Assembly (NCBI RefSeq): GCF_024793895.1
Contig: NZ_JANUSB010000015.1
Coordinates: forward strand, 992,001 to 1,056,000
Direction of reading: 5' to 3'
Length of the DNA stretch: 64,000 bases
From: Serratia sp. AKBS12
GTDB lineage: Bacteria > Pseudomonadota > Gammaproteobacteria > Enterobacterales > Enterobacteriaceae
Shown piece after piece: positions 1 to 8,464 of the stretch. The notes under the pieces are model-generated. The model was not told the origin of the DNA. It saw nothing but the letters and a program-made list of their open reading frames with translations, and did no database searches. How positions within the stretch are numbered: the first letter of the stretch is position 1; each line of letters opens with the position of its first letter. A program made the position numbers and the translations under genes.

Positions 1-66
1 CCTCGATACACTTTCGCGTATACACACTTTCCAGGCGTGCTCCTTCAGCCACTCAGACACCTCACC
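1..66 (-). tRNA. tRNA-Ser (anticodon GGA), partial, cut by left window edge
   Basis: The minus strand from 66 leftward reads as the 5' part of a class II tRNA-Ser: acceptor strand GGTGAGG, D arm, anticodon GGA (complement of 30-32) and the long variable arm. The T arm and 3' end lie outside the window. It matches the complete copy at 484-573 except for one base in the variable arm (position 10), which turns a C-G pair into a G-U wobble. The tRNA reads UCC and UCU codons. Confidence 0.95.
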
Positions 67-105
67 GTTTTTGTTACGCCGAACTCGTCAGTGCAACGGG
101 GCGCT

Positions 106-134
106 ACTATAGGGAGTGACGGTCAATGGGTCAA
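106..134 (-). promoter_or_regulatory. Promoter of the left tRNA-Ser gene
   Basis: On the minus strand a -35 TTGACC (129-134) and a -10 TATAGT (106-111) are separated by 17 bp. They are followed by the GC-rich discriminator AGCGCCCC, typical of stable RNA promoters under stringent control. The left tRNA copy is therefore probably transcribed independently of the right copy. Confidence 0.75.
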
Positions 135-287
135 GCTTATTTTATTACTTTCATCACGGGTGGTTAACTCCTGTTCGCATTGGTGGAAACTCAAGCGAAA
201 TAAGCTGTTGTGCGCCAATCCATCATCTCTTGACGCGGGAAATATCAGTACAGAGGCCGACCGATACGTTATAGGGCGGAAAAAAAC

Positions 288-333
288 GAACGTGAGTCCA
301 GGCTTTTTCTTGGAATATGGCGGTGAGGGAGGG
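288..333 (-). repeat. Partial duplicate of tRNA-Ser 3' end plus downstream flank
   Basis: These 46 bases are identical to 454-499, which hold the last 16 bases of the complete tRNA-Ser gene (including CCA), its flank and the right arm of its terminator. The offset is 166 bp. This copy lacks the left arm of the terminator stem and the rest of the tRNA, so it is not a functional tRNA. The arrangement recalls the repeats downstream of E. coli tyrT (rtT), which also carry a tRNA 3' end. Confidence 0.85.
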
Positions 334-442
334 TTTGATTCGCGGCGCTCATCCTACGGGCAGCCTGCGGCTGTCCAAAACGCGGTGCGTTTTGTCGAAC
401 CCGGTCGAGGGTTCTCACCGCTCCCTGCTGGGGAATATAAAG

Positions 443-475
443 CAAAAAAGCCTGAACGTGAGTCCAGGCTTTTTC
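443..475 (-). terminator. Terminator of the complete tRNA-Ser gene
   Basis: The stem AAGCCTG/CAGGCTT (448-454 and 465-471) is flanked by A and T runs, so it can stop transcription in either direction. It lies 9 bases past the CCA end of the tRNA at 484. Confidence 0.8.
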
Positions 476-483
476 TTGGAATA

Positions 484-573
484 TGGCGGTGAGGGAGGGG
501 TTCGAACCCTCGATACGCTTTCGCGTATACACACTTTCCAGGCGTGCTCCTTCAGCCACTCAGACACCTCACC
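484..573 (-). tRNA. tRNA-Ser (anticodon GGA)
   Basis: The complete 90-base gene includes an encoded CCA (complement of 484-486). The acceptor strand GGTGAGG pairs with CCTCACC, the T loop reads GGTTCGAACC, the long variable arm is ATACGC-GAAA-GCGTAT, and the anticodon GGA is the complement of 537-539. It is the first of two copies transcribed leftward. Confidence 0.97.
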
Positions 574-613
574 ATATTGTCGCCGGCAACGCTTTACGCT
601 GTCGACGGGCGCT

Positions 614-642
614 AATGTAGGAGAAACTGATTACAGCGTCAA
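614..642 (-). promoter_or_regulatory. Promoter of the complete tRNA-Ser gene
   Basis: The minus strand shows -35 TTGACG (637-642), a 17 bp spacer, -10 TACATT (614-619) and the discriminator AGCGCCCG. This resembles the left copy's promoter and fits a stringently controlled stable RNA promoter. Confidence 0.75.
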
Positions 643-1003
643 TACCCTTGTGAGCACTCTGCGATCGTTTAGCCAAACTTGCAGCAATTTGCTGATTTCA
701 CGAACGATATACGCTGCATTTATGCCAGTTACACTGGCTTGTCACACCATCCGCACATATTTGGGGGATGGGTGATATTCGAGCAACCTGACGTCGGGCG
801 GATTAATATGCCAGCATTTAATGCGATTATTGTGATGTTATATGCATTAATACTGGATTATTAGTCACATGTGTCGCTAAATGGGCGGGCTGATGCGGCG
901 ACTTTGGCAAGGAATTTATACCGCCGCTCGGGCGGCCGCGCCAGTCGTGACGACAAGCCGGCAGGAACCGATTGATGAAATAATAATGCAGTAGAGGTTT
1001 GCT
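643..1003. other. Intergenic region between tRNA-Ser promoter and transporter gene
   Basis: About 360 bases without a convincing gene. The middle part (around 800-865) is AT-rich. The short ORFs here have neither a good ribosome site nor recognisable products. An AGAGG at 993-997 belongs to the next gene. Confidence 0.5.
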
Positions 1004-2485
1004 TTGACTTTATCAGACTCCACTCTGGCAGCGCAGCAGCGTCATGCCATCCCTCCCGGCGCGGGCGCGCTGTTTTTTATCCAGATTTTCGCCACCCTCG
1101 GATTTGCCGTGCTGTATTCGACCCTGGTGCTGTACGCCACCAAACGATTGGGATTCAGCGAAAGCAGCGCCAATACCATGATGGGGGTGTTTGGCGCCTT
1201 CAACTACGGTCTGCATATGTTTGGCGGCTACCTTGGCGGGCGTTTCCTCAGCAATCGCAACCTGTTCGTGCTCGGAATGGTGTTGCAAGTGATTGGCTGT
1301 GCACTGATTGCCGTTGCCGGCGTTGCGGGGCTGTACTGGGGGCTGGCGATGTTTCTCACCGGCAGTGGATTGAACGTTACCTGCATCAATATGATGTTGA
1401 CGCAAAGATTTCACCCAGAAGACGATCGCCGTGAGTCGGCATTCTTGTGGAATTACGCCGGCATGAATCTTGGGTTCTTCGTCGGATTCTCGGTCGCCGG
1501 CTATTTCCAGTTGACCGAAAACTATCGTGCGTTGTTCCTGTTCGCCACGCTGGGCAATGCGGCTGCCATTTTGGTGGCTGCTGTGCGCTGGCGCATTCTG
1601 GTCGATATCAATACCCCGCTGCGTGAGGCTACGCCTGGGCAATATCGCCAACGCATGCTGGTCGGTTTGGCAGTATTGATCGCCCTGGTGCCTATCGTTC
1701 GGCTGATGCTGACGCACGCCGAGTTTAGCGGGCATTTTGTCATTGGGCTCGGCCTGCTGATTTTTCTGCTGCTGTGCGTGCTAACGCTGCGCCATTCTCC
1801 TCGCGATGAGCGGCGCCGTATGCTTGCCTATCTGATTCTGGCGCTGGGCTCGCTGGTATTCTGGATGCTGTATCAGTTGGCGCCGATGGGGCTGATGCTG
1901 TTTTCCGAACACAATATCGATCTGAACGTCTATGGCATGCGGGTGGCACCGCAGTGGATTCAGAATATCAATACGCTGGTGATTGTCGTTGGCGGGCCGC
2001 TGCTGGCCTGGTGGTTCAATCGACTGCGCGCACGCGGCTGCAACATTGACATACCCCTGCAGTTTGCCGCCTCGCTATTGTGTATCGGCCTTGGCATGCT
2101 GGTTTTGCCTTTGGGCATCAGCATGGCCGGCGGCAATGGCATGGTGGCGTTCAAATGGATTGTCATCAGCTATCTATTGCAAAGTATCGGTGAGTTGCTG
2201 ATTTCGCCGATTGGTTACGCGATGATTGGCAAACTGGCGCCGCCACGTTATCAAGGGGTAATGATGGGATGCTGGATGATGGTGACCGGCGTGGCGTCGG
2301 TGTTGGCGGGATATGTCTCGGCTCTGATGCCGGAAAACAGTGGCAGTACGCCATTACAGACCAACCCCGGTTACAGCCACATTTTTGGTTTGCTGGGATG
2401 GGGGGCGGTAGCGGTGGCTGTGGTATTGCTGATATTGATCCCTTTGCTGCGCCGCCTGATTCGCCGCGAGGCCATCGCCGCCTAG
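1004..2485 (+). CDS. POT/PTR2-like MFS transporter lacking the ExxER motif
   Basis: A 493-residue inner-membrane protein with about 12 hydrophobic segments and the overall order of proton-dependent oligopeptide transporters (POT, DtpA-D family). In POT proteins helix 1 carries ExxERF, needed for proton coupling. Here the equivalent stretch is Q27-I-F-A-T31, so both glutamates and the arginine are missing. The substrate is unknown, and peptides are only a guess from the family. The start is TTG, chosen because AGAGG lies 6 bases upstream and no ATG is in frame nearby. The gene is alone between the tRNA genes and ghrA. Confidence 0.8.
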   Translation: MTLSDSTLAAQQRHAIPPGAGALFFIQIFATLGFAVLYSTLVLYATKRLGFSESSANTMMGVFGAFNYGLHMFGGYLGGRFLSNRNLFVLGMVLQVIGCALIAVAGVAGLYWGLAMFLTGSGLNVTCINMMLTQRFHPEDDRRESAFLWNYAGMNLGFFVGFSVAGYFQLTENYRALFLFATLGNAAAILVAAVRWRILVDINTPLREATPGQYRQRMLVGLAVLIALVPIVRLMLTHAEFSGHFVIGLGLLIFLLLCVLTLRHSPRDERRRMLAYLILALGSLVFWMLYQLAPMGLMLFSEHNIDLNVYGMRVAPQWIQNINTLVIVVGGPLLAWWFNRLRARGCNIDIPLQFAASLLCIGLGMLVLPLGISMAGGNGMVAFKWIVISYLLQSIGELLISPIGYAMIGKLAPPRYQGVMMGCWMMVTGVASVLAGYVSALMPENSGSTPLQTNPGYSHIFGLLGWGAVAVAVVLLILIPLLRRLIRREAIAA

Positions 2486-2620
2486 TGTCGCAGCAAAGGC
2501 GTACTGATTGCGTTATACAGCTCCACTGGTCGGGGCTGTTTTCTTTTGTGCGTTTAATTCTTGCATCTGTCGCCGAATCACGAAAGTCTTGAACAAAACG
2601 AAAACAACGGAGCAACGTCG

Positions 2621-3562
2621 ATGAACATCATTTTCTATCATCCTTTTTTTGACGTGCAGTCATGGCTCGACGGCATGAAGCAACGCCTGCCGCAGGCCAG
2701 AATACGGCAATGGCTACCGGGGGACGACCAGCCGGCGGACTATGCGCTGGCGTGGCAACCGCCGTTCGAGATGCTGGCCAATCGGCAGCGTTTAAAGGGG
2801 ATTTTTGCCCTCGGTGCCGGCGTCGACGCCATCTTGCAGCAGGAGCGGCTACGACCCGGTACGCTACCGGCCGGCGTGCCATTGGTGCGTTTGGAAGATA
2901 CCGGCATGGCGCAACAGATGCAGGAGTACGCGTTAAGCTATGTATTGCGCTATTTCCGGCGTTTCGATGAGTATCAACTGTTGCAGCAGCAAAAACGGTG
3001 GCAACCCCTGGCACCGCACCAGCAGGAAAACTTCACCATCGGCATTCTCGGTGCCGGGGTGCTGGGGAAAAGCGTGGCGCAAAAACTGGTGGAGTTTGGC
3101 TTCGAGGTGCGTTGCTGGAGCCGCAGCGCCAAGCAGATCCCGGGCGTCGCCAGCTTTGCCGGCGAAGGGCAGCGCGCGGCATTTCTTGACGGCACGCGAC
3201 TGATTATCAATCTGTTGCCCAATACGCCGGAAACCGCCGGCGTGCTTAACCGCGACCTGTTTGCCCATCTGGTGCCGGGCGCCTATCTGATCAATCTGGC
3301 GCGCGGCGCGCATTTGGTGGAAGACGATCTGCTGGCCGCGCTCGATCAGGGGCAGATTGCCGCAGCGACGCTGGACGTTTTTGCCCGTGAACCGTTGGCG
3401 ACGGAGCATCCTTTCTGGTGTCATCCGCGTGTCACCATAACCCCGCATATTGCTGCGATTACCTTGCCACAGCAGGCGATGGACATGATCGCAACCAATA
3501 TTCAGGCGATAGAAGCCGGGCGGGCGCCGAGCGGAGTGGTGGACATGGCCCGCGGCTATTAA
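2621..3562 (+). CDS. ghrA: Glyoxylate/hydroxypyruvate reductase A
   Basis: A cytoplasmic NADPH-dependent D-2-hydroxyacid dehydrogenase reducing glyoxylate to glycolate and hydroxypyruvate to glycerate. It has 313 residues (E. coli GhrA 312). The dinucleotide fold shows GAGVLG at 144-149, and the catalytic trio is R228, E257 and H276. The ATG at 2621 fits E. coli length and follows CGGAG; an upstream in-frame start at 2561 would add 20 residues not found in the family. The genes ycdX and ycdY follow, as in E. coli. Confidence 0.95.
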   Translation: MNIIFYHPFFDVQSWLDGMKQRLPQARIRQWLPGDDQPADYALAWQPPFEMLANRQRLKGIFALGAGVDAILQQERLRPGTLPAGVPLVRLEDTGMAQQMQEYALSYVLRYFRRFDEYQLLQQQKRWQPLAPHQQENFTIGILGAGVLGKSVAQKLVEFGFEVRCWSRSAKQIPGVASFAGEGQRAAFLDGTRLIINLLPNTPETAGVLNRDLFAHLVPGAYLINLARGAHLVEDDLLAALDQGQIAAATLDVFAREPLATEHPFWCHPRVTITPHIAAITLPQQAMDMIATNIQAIEAGRAPSGVVDMARGY

Positions 3563-3652
3563 TGCCAGCAGTTGGCCGGCGTAAGCTGCTATGCTAAACA
3601 GAAACCGAGCCTGTGGCTGGTGGCAAGCACCGGCAATCAAAAAGGAGAACCA

Positions 3653-4390
3653 ATGTACCCCGTTGATCTACATATGCATACCGTCGCCAGTACCCACGCT
3701 TACAGCACGTTGCATGATTATATTGCCGAAGCCAGGCAGAAAGGCATCAAACTGTTCGCCATTACCGACCACGGGCCGGATATGGCCGATGCGCCGCATT
3801 ATTGGCACTTTATGAACATGCACGTATGGCCGCGTCTGGTTGACGGCGTCGGCATCCTGCGCGGTATTGAAGCCAATATCAAAAATCGCGATGGAGATAT
3901 CGACTGTACCGGTCCGATGCTCACGGCAATTGACCTAATCATTGCCGGCTTCCACGAACCGGTATTTGCGCCGCAGGATCAGGCAACGCACACCCAGGCG
4001 ATGATCGCCGCTATGGCCCAGGGTGATGTGCATATCATCAGCCACCCGGGAAACCCGCGTTATCCGATTGACATTGCCGAGGTGGCTGCCGCGGCTGCGC
4101 GCTATAACGTGGCATTGGAGCTGAACAACTCCTCGTTTACCCACTCGCGTAAAGGTAGCGAAGCCAATTGCCGTCGCATCGCCGCGGCGGTACGTGACGC
4201 CGGCGGCTGGCTGGCGTTGGGCTCCGATTCGCACATTGCCATGTCGCTGGGCAACTTTGAGCACTGTGAGCGCATCCTTGCCGAGGTGGAATTCCCTCAG
4301 GAACGCATTCTTAACGTCAGTCCACGGCGTCTGTTGAATTTTCTTGAGCAGCGCGGCAAGCCGGCGATTGCGGAATTGGCGGATTTGTGA
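3653..4390 (+). CDS. ycdX: PHP-domain zinc-dependent phosphatase YcdX
   Basis: A 245-residue PHP-family hydrolase, the same length as E. coli YcdX, a trinuclear zinc enzyme with phosphatase activity that has been linked to swarming. All expected metal ligands are visible: H7, H9, H15, H40, E73, H101, H131, D192 and H194. AAAGGAG lies just before the ATG. The natural substrate is uncertain. It sits between ghrA and ycdY, as in E. coli. Confidence 0.94.
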   Translation: MYPVDLHMHTVASTHAYSTLHDYIAEARQKGIKLFAITDHGPDMADAPHYWHFMNMHVWPRLVDGVGILRGIEANIKNRDGDIDCTGPMLTAIDLIIAGFHEPVFAPQDQATHTQAMIAAMAQGDVHIISHPGNPRYPIDIAEVAAAAARYNVALELNNSSFTHSRKGSEANCRRIAAAVRDAGGWLALGSDSHIAMSLGNFEHCERILAEVEFPQERILNVSPRRLLNFLEQRGKPAIAELADL

Positions 4391-4432
4391 CATCGTCACG
4401 GCAAAATTTACCGTTTTGCATGAGGTTTAATC

Positions 4433-5014
4433 ATGAATGAGTTTTCCATCGTCTGTCGCGTGCTGGGTACGCTGTTTTACCGCCAACCGCAAGACCCGCT
4501 GCTGGTGCCGCTGTTTGCGCTGATTCAGGAGGGGAAGCTGCAACAGCATTGGCCGCTTGAACAGGATGAACTGCTGACGCGTTTGCAGCAGGGCTGCGAG
4601 CCGCATTTGTTGGCCGCCGATTTTAATGCGTTGTTCGTGGGTAACGAATGCAGCGTCTCGCCGTTCCGTTCGACCTATGTCGACGGTGCGACAGAAAACC
4701 AAGTTCGGGCGTTTCTGCAACAGCGTGGCATGCCGCTGAGTGACGCGCCGGCCGATCACTTCGGTTCTTTATTGTTGGCGGCCTCGTGGCTGGAAGACCA
4801 GTCGCAGGAAGATGAAGCGCAGGCGCAGATTATGCTGTTTGATGAATATCTGTTGCCGTGGTGTGGGCGTTTTCTTGGCAAGGTGGAAGCACATGCTACC
4901 AGCGGTTTTTATCGCACCTTGGCGCTGATTACGCGTGATGCCTTACAGGCCATGCGTGACGAATTGGCGGAATATGAAGACAGCGACGATGACGCAGCGC
5001 AAGACGAGCAGTAA
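4433..5014 (+). CDS. ycdY: TorD-family chaperone YcdY
   Basis: A 193-residue all-helical protein of the TorD/DmsD chaperone family. E. coli YcdY (184 residues) is reported to stimulate YcdX by helping zinc loading. The conserved core includes the PADHFGSLLLAASWLEDQS region near residue 105. The C-terminus is an acidic tail, longer than in E. coli. It lies 42 bases after ycdX in the same direction, consistent with co-transcription and a partner role. Confidence 0.92.
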   Translation: MNEFSIVCRVLGTLFYRQPQDPLLVPLFALIQEGKLQQHWPLEQDELLTRLQQGCEPHLLAADFNALFVGNECSVSPFRSTYVDGATENQVRAFLQQRGMPLSDAPADHFGSLLLAASWLEDQSQEDEAQAQIMLFDEYLLPWCGRFLGKVEAHATSGFYRTLALITRDALQAMRDELAEYEDSDDDAAQDEQ

Positions 5015-5052
5015 AGGGGGAAAGGCGCAGACAGCGCTGCGCCAAAGTTGGA

Positions 5053-5619
5053 CTAGTCGGTAAAGGGAATGACCAATTGCCCGGGTTTAACTTCCAGCCC
5101 TTTCGCCAGTTTGCGTGCCATGGCTTCCGTTTTGCTGTTTTCCGGGTTTAACACGTAGGCCGGTTTCTGATCGAAATAGCTCTTCAACGACTGATTCAGA
5201 TAAGGCGTTAGCGCCTTCATCACCGTATCCATTTTCTCGGGCTGAATTTTATAATCCGTCAGCTCCATATCCTTGAGGAAAATCGCGCCTTTCTCGCGGT
5301 CATACACCGGCTGCGCTTTTAGCGTCAGCTGCATATCGGCTTTTTGCGGGCCGAGGAGGGAGGTGATATCGACTTTGGCGTTACCTGTCAGCGTCACCTT
5401 ACCCGGTTCGCTGCGGCCAATCTGGCTCTGCAACTCGGTTAGCACGATATGCGCATCCACCAGACCTGGTACGCCGAGCTGCTTCTGATAGTCATTATGT
5501 TTTTGCAGGTAATCGTTCACTTCCTGTTCGCTGAGCGTGTATTGCGTCAGCTGATTGCAGCCGGCAATCACGCCGGCGAACACCAGGGCGGCGACGCCCA
5601 TAAAGATTTTTTCATACAT
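5053..5619 (-). CDS. yceB: DUF1439 lipoprotein YceB
   Basis: A 188-residue lipoprotein matching E. coli YceB (186 residues) along its length, including the C-terminal KPGQLVIPFTD. The signal peptide ends in a lipobox with C21 (GVIAGC), so it should be lipid-anchored. The lipid-binding-like DUF1439 fold has no firmly assigned role. It is convergent with ycdY and separated from the next minus-strand gene by about 150 bases. Confidence 0.92.
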   Translation of the reverse strand: MYEKIFMGVAALVFAGVIAGCNQLTQYTLSEQEVNDYLQKHNDYQKQLGVPGLVDAHIVLTELQSQIGRSEPGKVTLTGNAKVDITSLLGPQKADMQLTLKAQPVYDREKGAIFLKDMELTDYKIQPEKMDTVMKALTPYLNQSLKSYFDQKPAYVLNPENSKTEAMARKLAKGLEVKPGQLVIPFTD

Positions 5620-5769
5620 GCCTCATAATACCGCCAACGGAACAACGGCAGTCAATCGTTTGATTTTCATTATAAACATTCAGCTGTCTTGAACCCAAGG
5701 TTTAAACGCGATGTGCAACGATAGTGCGGGTGAAACACAAAACCGCCTATCGGATAACGCTGAAACTGT

Positions 5770-7413
5770 TCAGCGGCGCAGGCGCAGTAGCAACCACGCT
5801 ACCCCGGCGAGACACAGTAGCCCGCCGAGCGTGGGGAACAGCGGCAGCCCCCATAGACGCAGCGTAGACTGCATCAGATACGGTGCCAGCCCAAGTGCGA
5901 ACGCGGCAGTGACAATGGCAATCGCCAGGGTGACCGCCGCGCGCTCCAGCGACTTGCTGAGATCGCCAATATTGCTGACGCTGATATCAGCGCCGATCCG
6001 CCCTTGTTTTAACCGTTTCAGCAACAGACGAACGGTTTGTGGCAGTTCGTCGCCTGCGTCCAGCGCCTCCGCACCCAGCGACAGCATGCGCTCGCGCAGC
6101 GCCTCCGGCGTATGCCGTTGCAGCATCACCTGCTGCAACATCGGTTTTAGCGTAGCGATGATGTCGAACTGCGGATCCAGCCGATGCAGTACCCCATCGG
6201 CGGTGATTAATGCCTTGAACAGCAACACCAGATCCGGTGGCAGCGCCAACTGGTGTTCACGTGCCATAATCAGCAGATCGGTTAGTGCCTTTCCCAGCGT
6301 TAGCGTGGCAGAGGCCTGCTTGTCGAGAAAGTTCTGTGCAGCCAGCTCCAGATCCAGCACATCAAGCTGATGCCCGTCTGACCAGGCGATCAGCGTATTA
6401 ACGATGCCATCGCTTTGCCGCTCGGTAATCGCCTGTAATACTCGCAGTAACTGATTACGCCGCCGCTGGGAAAGTTGCCCGACCATGCCGAAATCGATCA
6501 GGCCAACGCGGTTATCGCTAAGCGCCATAACGTTGCCGGGATGGGGGTCGGCGTGATAGAAGCGGTGTTCCAGCACCATACGCATAAATGTCTGCGCGCC
6601 ACGTTGCGCCAACAGTGGGCCGTCGAAACCGGCATTGGCCAGCTGCTGCGGGCTTTCCGGCGCGACGCCGGGTAAAAAATCCTGAACCAGCAGCCGTTTA
6701 GACGACCATTGCCAGTAAATCCGGGGTACCACTACCTCGGGGTGTGCGGCAAACTGTTGCGCGACCCGATCGCAATTATTGCCTTCGTGCGTCAGATCCA
6801 GTTCATGACTCAGGGCAGTTGCCAGTGCGCGTATCATCTGGCGTGGCCGGTAGCGGGCCAGCGCCGGGCTTTGCTGTTCCACCACCTCAGCCAGATAGGC
6901 CAGCAAGCGCAGATCGGCTTGAATGGTTTTCGCCAGCCCAGGGCGTAACACCTTGACCACCACCGCTTCGCCGCTGTGCAGTCGGGCGCGGTAAATCTGC
7001 GCCATCGACGCCGCGGCTAGCGGCTGGGTGTCAAATTCGGCAAAAACCTGCTGCGGGTCAGCGCCCAGATCGGCGCGTATCTGGCCTTCCAGCGCGCTCC
7101 AGGGCAGCAACGCCGCCTGACTGTGCAGCCGGTCAAGTTCATCGGTCCAGTTTTGCTCAAGGAGGTCGGAGCGGGTCGCCAGGATCTGGCCGAATTTGAC
7201 GAAGGTAGGCCCGAGCGCTTCCAGCGCGGCACGCAGGCGCTCGGGTAGCGACTGCTGGCTGCCGTCATCGCGACGGTTGCCGACGGCCGCGCCCAACAGG
7301 CTATTGAGCCCGAGCAGACGTACCACATCCTGCAAGCCGTAGCGGATAAGTACCGTAGAAATCTCCGCCAGTCGAGCGCGATCGCGCGCGGTAACCAACA
7401 CCATTTTCAACAT
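5770..7413 (-). CDS. ABC1/AarF-family atypical kinase
   Basis: A 547-residue member of the ABC1K (UbiB/ADCK) family. The KxGQ motif is at 73-76, the alanine-rich nucleotide loop (AAASMAQ) follows around residue 135, and HADPHPGN and LIDFGM mark the catalytic loop. Two hydrophobic segments at the C-terminus indicate a membrane anchor. UbiB supports ubiquinone synthesis, but this gene is not in the ubiE-ubiJ-ubiB operon, so it is probably a paralogue of unknown substrate. It lies just downstream of grxB on the same strand. Confidence 0.88.
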   Translation of the reverse strand: MLKMVLVTARDRARLAEISTVLIRYGLQDVVRLLGLNSLLGAAVGNRRDDGSQQSLPERLRAALEALGPTFVKFGQILATRSDLLEQNWTDELDRLHSQAALLPWSALEGQIRADLGADPQQVFAEFDTQPLAAASMAQIYRARLHSGEAVVVKVLRPGLAKTIQADLRLLAYLAEVVEQQSPALARYRPRQMIRALATALSHELDLTHEGNNCDRVAQQFAAHPEVVVPRIYWQWSSKRLLVQDFLPGVAPESPQQLANAGFDGPLLAQRGAQTFMRMVLEHRFYHADPHPGNVMALSDNRVGLIDFGMVGQLSQRRRNQLLRVLQAITERQSDGIVNTLIAWSDGHQLDVLDLELAAQNFLDKQASATLTLGKALTDLLIMAREHQLALPPDLVLLFKALITADGVLHRLDPQFDIIATLKPMLQQVMLQRHTPEALRERMLSLGAEALDAGDELPQTVRLLLKRLKQGRIGADISVSNIGDLSKSLERAAVTLAIAIVTAAFALGLAPYLMQSTLRLWGLPLFPTLGGLLCLAGVAWLLLRLRR

Positions 7414-7444
7414 TTGCGCGCTACTCCGTTATCGCGAATGGCGG

Positions 7445-8092
7445 TCAGTGTTCCATGTCCAGCAATAGCGCAACCTCGCTGAGGTCAGCCATGCGGTTAC
7501 GGTACGCTTCGACGTTGTCTGGCAGCGACACGCCAGCGACGATCGACAGCGAGCGCAACAACGGGAACAGCTGGATATCGTCTTCCGACAGTTGGCCATT
7601 TACCGCATCCGGTGCAACGATCAGTGGCGATAGGGTTTGCAGATCGTGTTCCAGGCGGCCGATCAGGTCGGCGCTGTTGGCCAGATGGGTGCTAAAGTCG
7701 CCAATAGCGGCCTGTTTCTTTTGCGTGAAGTACTCGCGAGCGCTGTCGGTGGCAAACTCTTCAAAATCTGCCTGGGCAAAACGTGGTAGCAACAGCTCGG
7801 CGCTGTACTCGCCAACTTGTTGCAACCAGTCGCCAATCGCCGGGTTGGTTTTACCGGTCAGCAGCGGCTGGCCGTCAAGTCGATCGACGTAGTGCACGAT
7901 ATCCATGCTCTCCGGTAGATAGCTGCCGTCATCTTTTTGCAGAATCGGCGCCATCTTTTTGCCAATCATATTGGTGGGTGTCAGCTCGTCATCGTTGAGT
8001 AGCGTGATCAGGCGTACCGGCTGGTTTTTCAGGCCGAATATCATGCGCGCCTTTACGCAGAATGGGCAATGGTCATAAATAAACAGTTTCAT
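7445..8092 (-). CDS. grxB: Glutaredoxin 2
   Basis: A 215-residue glutaredoxin with a GST-like fold, the same length as E. coli Grx2. The active site is C9-P-F-C12 (CPYC in E. coli). An N-terminal thioredoxin fold is followed by an all-alpha domain with the NGQLSEDDIQLFPLLR signature. It reduces disulfides using glutathione in the cytoplasm. The start at 8092 gives the family N-terminus MKLFIYDHCPFC; a longer frame upstream is not conserved. Confidence 0.95.
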   Translation of the reverse strand: MKLFIYDHCPFCVKARMIFGLKNQPVRLITLLNDDELTPTNMIGKKMAPILQKDDGSYLPESMDIVHYVDRLDGQPLLTGKTNPAIGDWLQQVGEYSAELLLPRFAQADFEEFATDSAREYFTQKKQAAIGDFSTHLANSADLIGRLEHDLQTLSPLIVAPDAVNGQLSEDDIQLFPLLRSLSIVAGVSLPDNVEAYRNRMADLSEVALLLDMEH

Positions 8093-8218
8093 GCTCGCTC
8101 CCGGTTCTCTGGTTTTACTGCAATAGTTATCACAGCATACTGAAACTGTCGCACGACATTCTTGTTGCAAGATGCGTAATGTGACATGGCCCGCTTAGAA
8201 AATACGGGCCGTTAGCGG

Positions 8219-8464
8219 TTATTTTTTGGTTGGAACGGCGTTCAGGACTTCAATCAAGTGCAGACGAGCCTGCTCCAAATCGACCTTGTCGCGTTCGTTG
8301 CTGGCGCTGACCAGCTGTAGCTGCTTGATAACCTCACTTTTCAACGGCGGATCCGCGGCGAGGATGTGCGCCAGCGTCTTTTCTATCAACGTAGATCGCG
8401 CATAAATCGTGCGCAGGTTCAGTACCATGTGTTCTAGCAATTGCGGTAGGTTAGTTTCGGACAT
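8219..8464 (-). CDS. Small uncharacterised protein, 81 residues
   Basis: I do not recognise this protein. It is soluble, mostly helical by composition, with heptad-like leucines (LPQLLEHMVLNLRTIYARS) and no cysteine or signal peptide. It lies between grxB and rimJ, the place where E. coli has the transporter gene mdtH. Coding character is supported by its amino-acid composition and codon choice, which resemble its neighbours. Confidence 0.7.
   Translation of the reverse strand: MSETNLPQLLEHMVLNLRTIYARSTLIEKTLAHILAADPPLKSEVIKQLQLVSASNERDKVDLEQARLHLIEVLNAVPTKK

Noticed and set aside
288-499. Attachment-site pair of an integrated element at tRNA-Ser
   Set aside because: The duplicated segment does match a tRNA 3' end, but only 120 bases lie between the copies and there is no integrase or cargo.
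37-775. Open frames crossing the tRNA-Ser genes
   Set aside because: They run through two tRNA genes and their terminators, so coding use is not credible.
679-864. 61-codon frame upstream of the POT-like gene
   Set aside because: No ribosome site, no recognisable product and odd composition in an AT-rich intergenic stretch.
6475-6956. Short plus-strand frames inside the ABC1 kinase gene
   Set aside because: Shadows of a well-conserved gene on the opposite strand.
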